A stretch of DNA of 23,306 nt from a virus: the IMG/VR virus record IMGVR_UViG_3300034101_004574, positions 1-23,306 of that record, one strand, 5' to 3'. The notes beneath the pieces are model-generated. The model searched no databases, was not told the origin of the DNA, and saw nothing but the letters and a program-made list of their open reading frames with translations. Numbering within the stretch: the first letter of the stretch is position 1; each line of letters starts with the position of its first letter. The position numbers were made by a program, and so were the translations under genes. Below are positions 20,756 through 23,306 of the stretch, piece after piece.

Positions 20756-21772
20756 ATGGCCTCGCTTCATCGTCGCCACAATTCGGGCTATTGGCATGTG
20801 AGCTACCTCGAAGCCGGCCAGTGGAAAAAGAAATCCACCGGCTTCCGGTGTGACGATCCCGACGAGACGCGCAAGGCCCAAGCCTTGGCCGCCAAGCTGA
20901 CTTGCCGCGAGAAGCTGGCACCGGCCGCCGCGGCAGCGCCGGGATGGGATTGGGTGCCGGTCTTTATCAAGGCAGTCGCCCGCGCGCCTCGAACCCTCGA
21001 AGCCTACAAGCTGCGCTGGCGGCGAGTCCTGCAATTCCTAATCGAGCACAACCTGAAGCACCCGCAATCCGTCCGATACGAACATGCGGAAGCCTACCTG
21101 CGCTGGCGCGAGGCCCAAAAACGCCACGCCGGTAAGCCGATCTGCCACAACACAGCGGTTATGGAGGCCAAATTCATGAAAACCGTGCTGGCCGAGGCCG
21201 CGTTGCGCGAAATGGTAGATCGCAGCCCATGGGCCGCCTTCCGGCCCCGCAAGGACGATACCGACGAGAAACCGGAAATCACCGTCACCGAGGCTGCCCA
21301 AATCGAGCGCGCCCTGGATGCGGCACCGCCCTGGATGCGCCGGTCATGGCAGATTGCAATGGCCACCGGCTGCCGGTTGCGCGAGACGCGCATCGAGATC
21401 CGCCGGCAAGTCAACTTCGAGGAAGGCACCATCTTGTTCCCCTCGCCCAAAGGCGGCCGCCGGAAGGCTTACGCAATCCCGCTCCCCAAATCCCTCCGGC
21501 CGGCTTTCGAGGCGTGGCTGGCCGCCGGGGACCGGTGGACCCTGACCATGCCGCCCTGCCCCTCGAAGGATTGGCGGTTCTTCCTCGATGACTTGGGCAT
21601 GCCTCACCTGTGCTTCCACTGCACCCGCGTCACCTTCATCACCAAGCTGGCGCGCGCCAACGTGCCGCTGGCCGTGGCTATGCGGCTGGTGAACCACGCG
21701 AGTAAGACGATCCATCGCATCTACCAGAGGATAAACTTGGACGATCTGCGCCAATGGGCGGACAAGGTATGA
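20756..21772 (+). CDS. int: Tyrosine-type integrase, 338 aa
   Basis: Site-specific recombinase that would integrate the phage at host tRNA-Cys. An N-terminal arm-binding region (1-60) with HRRHNSGYWHVSYLEAGQWK is followed by a SAM-like core-binding domain (65-160). The catalytic domain (175-338) has Arg207 (ATGCRLRETR), Lys232 (SPKGGRRK), His288-x-x-Arg291 (FHCTR), His314 (LVNHASKT) and the nucleophile Tyr323 (HRIYQR). All five conserved positions are filled, so it should be active. No SD precedes ATG 20756, and the repeats end 5 nt before it. A strong hairpin follows the gene. Confidence 0.93.
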   Translation: MASLHRRHNSGYWHVSYLEAGQWKKKSTGFRCDDPDETRKAQALAAKLTCREKLAPAAAAAPGWDWVPVFIKAVARAPRTLEAYKLRWRRVLQFLIEHNLKHPQSVRYEHAEAYLRWREAQKRHAGKPICHNTAVMEAKFMKTVLAEAALREMVDRSPWAAFRPRKDDTDEKPEITVTEAAQIERALDAAPPWMRRSWQIAMATGCRLRETRIEIRRQVNFEEGTILFPSPKGGRRKAYAIPLPKSLRPAFEAWLAAGDRWTLTMPPCPSKDWRFFLDDLGMPHLCFHCTRVTFITKLARANVPLAVAMRLVNHASKTIHRIYQRINLDDLRQWADKV

Positions 21773-21780
21773 GCCATGAA

Positions 21781-21806
21781 AGGGGGGAGGCAATTCGCCC
21801 CCCCCT
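21781..21806 (+). terminator. GC-rich hairpin after integrase
   Basis: GGGGGG-A-GG (21782-21790) pairs with eight C (21798-21805) around the loop CAATTCG, leaving one bulged A; A21781/T21806 extends it. Very stable stem but no T-run afterwards. It probably terminates or insulates integrase transcription from promoter A2 about 45 bp downstream. Confidence 0.6.
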
Positions 21807-21849
21807 ATCAAAAAGTGATGAGTTTTCGTGACATGCTTCAAAATACCGG

Positions 21850-21878
21850 TTGACCGAAACCCATCTGTTGGGTATGTA
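21850..21878 (+). promoter_or_regulatory. Family A promoter with spacer operator (A2)
   Basis: TTGACC (21850-21855), 17 bp, TATGTA (21873-21878). The spacer holds CCCATCTGTTGGG (21860-21872), the A1 palindrome with one arm mismatch. TATTGGTTG follows the -10 as in A1. ATG 21886 is 7 nt after the -10, implying a leaderless mRNA. Confidence 0.8.
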
Positions 21879-21885
21879 TTGGTTG

Positions 21886-22167
21886 ATGAAAGCAAAACCC
21901 CTGACAGTCAAACTGGCCCACCGGCCAAACCCCGACCTGTTCGACCGCGGCGGATACTGGGACGAACCGGCCGAAAGCGGCAAAACCCAAGCCGTGCCGG
22001 TCAACACCTACGCCGAAGCGTCGAAAGTCTGCCAAGACTACATCCGGCGCAACTCCCTCGGCGCCGGTAACTGGACCGGCGGCAACATCTACCAAGGACG
22101 CACCAAGGTCGGCCATGTGAGCTACAACGGCCGCGTCTGGGACATCGAGGGCAAGGAGATCAAATGA
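21886..22167 (+). CDS. Early hypothetical protein, 93 aa
   Basis: ATG 21886 is fixed by promoter A2; longer frames would read through the promoter. Soluble protein with an extended Pro-rich N-terminal third (LAHRPNPDLFDRGGYWDEPA), a helix (TYAEASKVCQDYIRRN) and a beta-rich Gly/Asn/Tyr end (NWTGGNIYQGRTKVGHVSYN). No catalytic motif recognised. First gene of the unit right of attP; operator control suggests expression opposite to lysogeny or as an early gene. Confidence 0.65.
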   Translation: MKAKPLTVKLAHRPNPDLFDRGGYWDEPAESGKTQAVPVNTYAEASKVCQDYIRRNSLGAGNWTGGNIYQGRTKVGHVSYNGRVWDIEGKEIK

Positions 22168-22379
22168 CCGACCAAATGCGCGCCAAGTTCGACGATCTGG
22201 CCGACTACATCGTGACCAGCATCAAATACAACATGCCGGTCACGAAACAAGATATGCGCTTCCTCGAAGCCTACAACGCCATGAGAAAGGCGCAGGATGC
22301 AATCGCGGCCGGTAAGCCGGTGCCGCGCTGCGGCCGCGCCGGCAAACGCAAAATCGTCCCAACTGGACGCGGCAAATGA
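22164..22379 (+). CDS. Small basic hypothetical protein, 71 aa
   Basis: Coupled to the previous gene by ATGA. Helical N-terminal half (MRAKFDDLADYIVTSIKYNM, then QDMRFLEAYNAMRKAQDAI) and a basic C-terminal tail (CGRAGKRKIVPTGRGK) suited to nucleic-acid contact. Family not recognised. Confidence 0.6.
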   Translation: MTDQMRAKFDDLADYIVTSIKYNMPVTKQDMRFLEAYNAMRKAQDAIAAGKPVPRCGRAGKRKIVPTGRGK

Positions 22380-22708
22380 GCGGCATCTTTGGATGGAGTT
22401 ACCCGCCGGGTTGCAGCGGTCCGCCCAACGAGGACTACCGGTGCGAAGTATGCCTCAAGGACTGCGACGATTGCATCTGCCCCGAATGTCCAGAGTGCGG
22501 AGTCCATGGCGACCCCGATTGCTACGAACCTACCGCCACCGGCCACGCCTTGGTGCGCTCGCCCGAACAAATCGCCTCCCACAAGGAGGTGATGGACTAC
22601 ATCGAGGCCCAAGCCGAAGCAGAGCACGAATACTGGAGCAAACGCGCCGAGGAAGATAAGAAACTGGTTGACGAAAACCCAACTGCTGGGTATTATAGAA
22701 GCGTATGA
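22376..22708 (+). CDS. Cysteine-rich hypothetical protein, 110 aa
   Basis: Residues 13-49 hold ten cysteines: one at SGIFGWSYPPGC, then CEVCLKDCDDCICPECPECG and the C of GDPDCYE. Repeated CxxC/CxC spacing fits binding of two zinc ions or a metal cluster. The C-terminal half is a charged helix (SHKEVMDYIEAQAEAEHEYW). Starts by ATGA overlap. Its last 40 nt contain promoter A3, so the C-terminus DENPTAGYYRSV is partly dictated by regulatory DNA. May bind host proteins or nucleic acid; no family recognised. Confidence 0.65.
   Translation: MSGIFGWSYPPGCSGPPNEDYRCEVCLKDCDDCICPECPECGVHGDPDCYEPTATGHALVRSPEQIASHKEVMDYIEAQAEAEHEYWSKRAEEDKKLVDENPTAGYYRSV
22668..22696 (+). promoter_or_regulatory. Family A promoter inside coding sequence (A3)
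   Basis: TTGACG (22668-22673), 17 bp, TATTAT (22691-22696). The spacer contains CCCAACTGCTGGG (22678-22690), one mismatch from the palindrome. ATG 22705 is 8 nt after the -10. The whole promoter lies in the 3' end of the Cys-rich gene. The start context GTATGAGAAACC is shared with the A1-driven gene. Confidence 0.8.
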
Positions 22709-22935
22709 GAAACCAAAGAAACCTGAAAACCCTCGCGGACATCAAGGACGCGGTGCGCGCCGGCTCGGAGGTGCGCTGGAGCAACGACAACTACAAGGTT
22801 GTCGCAAACAAACGAGGCGACGAGTTCTTCATCGTCTCGCAGTTCAACGGATACACCATCGGCCTCACCCACACGGATGGGGTCACGATGAACGGCAAGA
22901 TCGAGGACTTCTACACCAAGGAGGCCGCAGCCTAA
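22705..22935 (+). CDS. Early hypothetical protein, 76 aa
   Basis: First gene after promoter A3, ATG overlapping the upstream stop (ATGA), so it can be made both by coupling and from its own leaderless mRNA. The fold looks like a small beta-rich domain: helix TLADIKDAVRAG, strands SEVRWSNDNYKVVANKRGDE and FFIVSQFNGYTIGLTH, then DGVTMNGKIEDFYTKEA. No known motif. Ends KEAAA ahead of the next ATG. Confidence 0.65.
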   Translation: MRNQRNLKTLADIKDAVRAGSEVRWSNDNYKVVANKRGDEFFIVSQFNGYTIGLTHTDGVTMNGKIEDFYTKEAAA

Positions 22936-23138
22936 TGAAAATCGTCCACAACCGACTCTTGGGCGGCTGGTTCATCGTCCGCGGGGCACACCAAACGCCC
23001 ATCAGTGGCCGCTTCGACAGCAAACAACAGGCACAAGCCCACCTTAACCGGAGGCACCTGCCAGAACCCGACGAAACCTACCCAACACCAACGAGGGGAA
23101 TCCGCATGTCCGGTTCCCCCTTCGCCAGAGGATACTGA
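22935..23138 (+). CDS. Small hypothetical protein, 67 aa
   Basis: Starts by TAATG overlap at 22935. N-terminal beta-like part (KIVHNRLLGGWFIVRGAHQT) with a helix rich in Gln/Ala (DSKQQAQAHLNRRH), then a Pro-rich, basic tail. It looks like a small single-domain protein. No family recognised. Confidence 0.6.
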   Translation: MKIVHNRLLGGWFIVRGAHQTPISGRFDSKQQAQAHLNRRHLPEPDETYPTPTRGIRMSGSPFARGY

Positions 23139-23140
23139 CC

Positions 23141-23306
23141 ATGCAAACACCATACCGCGACTACACGATCACCTACAAACGCGACCGAAAGACCAAGAAA
23201 ACCAAAGCGATCATTTCGACAGCCGGCATGAAAATGCACACGACAACTGGATGCCTTACCAAAGCGCGCGCGCGCGAATACGCCGCGCACTACCTCCGGC
23301 ACTACG
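23141..23306 (+). CDS. Partial hypothetical protein, first 55 residues
   Basis: ATG 23141 is 2 nt after the previous stop; the frame runs off the right edge. Very basic (YKRDRKTKKTKAIIST), then MKMHTTTGCLTKARAREYAA, which looks like beta-strand followed by helix. Similar beta-beta-alpha patterns are found in small DNA-binding domains, but only half may be visible. A CG-alternating run at 23266-23277 encodes ARAR. Confidence 0.5.
   Translation, partial: MQTPYRDYTITYKRDRKTKKTKAIISTAGMKMHTTTGCLTKARAREYAAHYLRHY

Noticed and set aside
23266-23277. CG-alternating run as a possible Z-DNA or special site
   Set aside because: Only 12 bp long and simply encodes Ala-Arg-Ala-Arg in a basic protein.
1-23306. 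The two ends might join in frame as a circular genome
   Set aside because: The right-edge frame would continue into the left-edge frame, but this has a one-in-three chance, and terminase and portal genes are missing, so the window is more likely an excerpt.
1-23306. CRISPR array or insertion sequence
   Set aside because: No regularly spaced direct repeats and no transposase or terminal inverted repeats were seen; the only recurrent motifs are the short sites described.

Overview
The window is a stretch of a temperate, short-tailed (podovirus-like) tailed-phage genome. Evidence: a compact gene array with ATGA/TAATG overlaps; a lysis block with an amidase endolysin; a scaffold-like protein directly before an N4-gp56/DUF4043-like major capsid protein; a head-tail adaptor and an 851-aa tail nozzle-like protein; a recombination/replication block; and a tyrosine integrase beside a truncated tRNA-Cys that looks like attP. 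A lipobox protein in the lysis block suggests a Gram-negative (diderm) host. The host lineage cannot be fixed from this sequence. Terminase, portal and a classical CI-type repressor are not seen, so this is an excerpt of a larger genome; genes run off both ends.

Layout. 1-2989 (+): small structural/membrane proteins, an exported tail-fibre-like protein, then candidate i-spanin, holin, lipoprotein o-spanin, second holin-like protein and amidase. 2977-4217 (-): a GT9-type glycosyltransferase and a coupled 55-aa protein, probably cargo (moron) genes. 4292-10844 (+): scaffold, capsid, small head gene, adaptor, nozzle. 10889-11466: two tandem ribbon-helix-helix regulators and a membrane protein. 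11495-16211: Sak4-like ATPase, PD-(D/E)XK exonuclease with four-cysteine cluster, SSB-like protein with acidic DDDIPF tail, winged-helix protein, VRR-NUC nuclease, replication-initiator-like protein. 16208-20598: small unknowns, two or three tiny zinc-binding proteins, a metallophosphoesterase and a GNAT acetyltransferase. 20601-20750: attP with repeated putative integrase arm sites. 20756-21772: integrase. 21886-23306: small unknown genes, one very cysteine-rich.

The most striking content is regulatory. Three short motif families recur. (A) Three promoters (19108, 21850, 22668) have TTGAC(G/C), exactly 17 bp, then a TAT-starting -10, with a CCCAACwGTTGGG-type palindrome filling the spacer and the ATG 7-8 nt after the -10, implying leaderless mRNAs. 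(B) Five copies of GTCAAAAnnwTTGACA lie at gene junctions; four have the TTGACA 29-32 nt before an ATG, the same geometry as family A, but without a recognisable -10. (C) Four identical CGGTGACTAACACC copies: one between the -35 and -10 of the promoter of the ribbon-helix-helix genes, one at the 3' end of the second such gene, and two inside the exonuclease and SSB genes, all coding copies read in the same frame as V-T-N-T. Together they suggest a multi-operator control circuit of a temperate phage that I do not recognise from a described system. Family A occurs on both sides of attP, which argues that the window is the free (non-integrated) phage arrangement.
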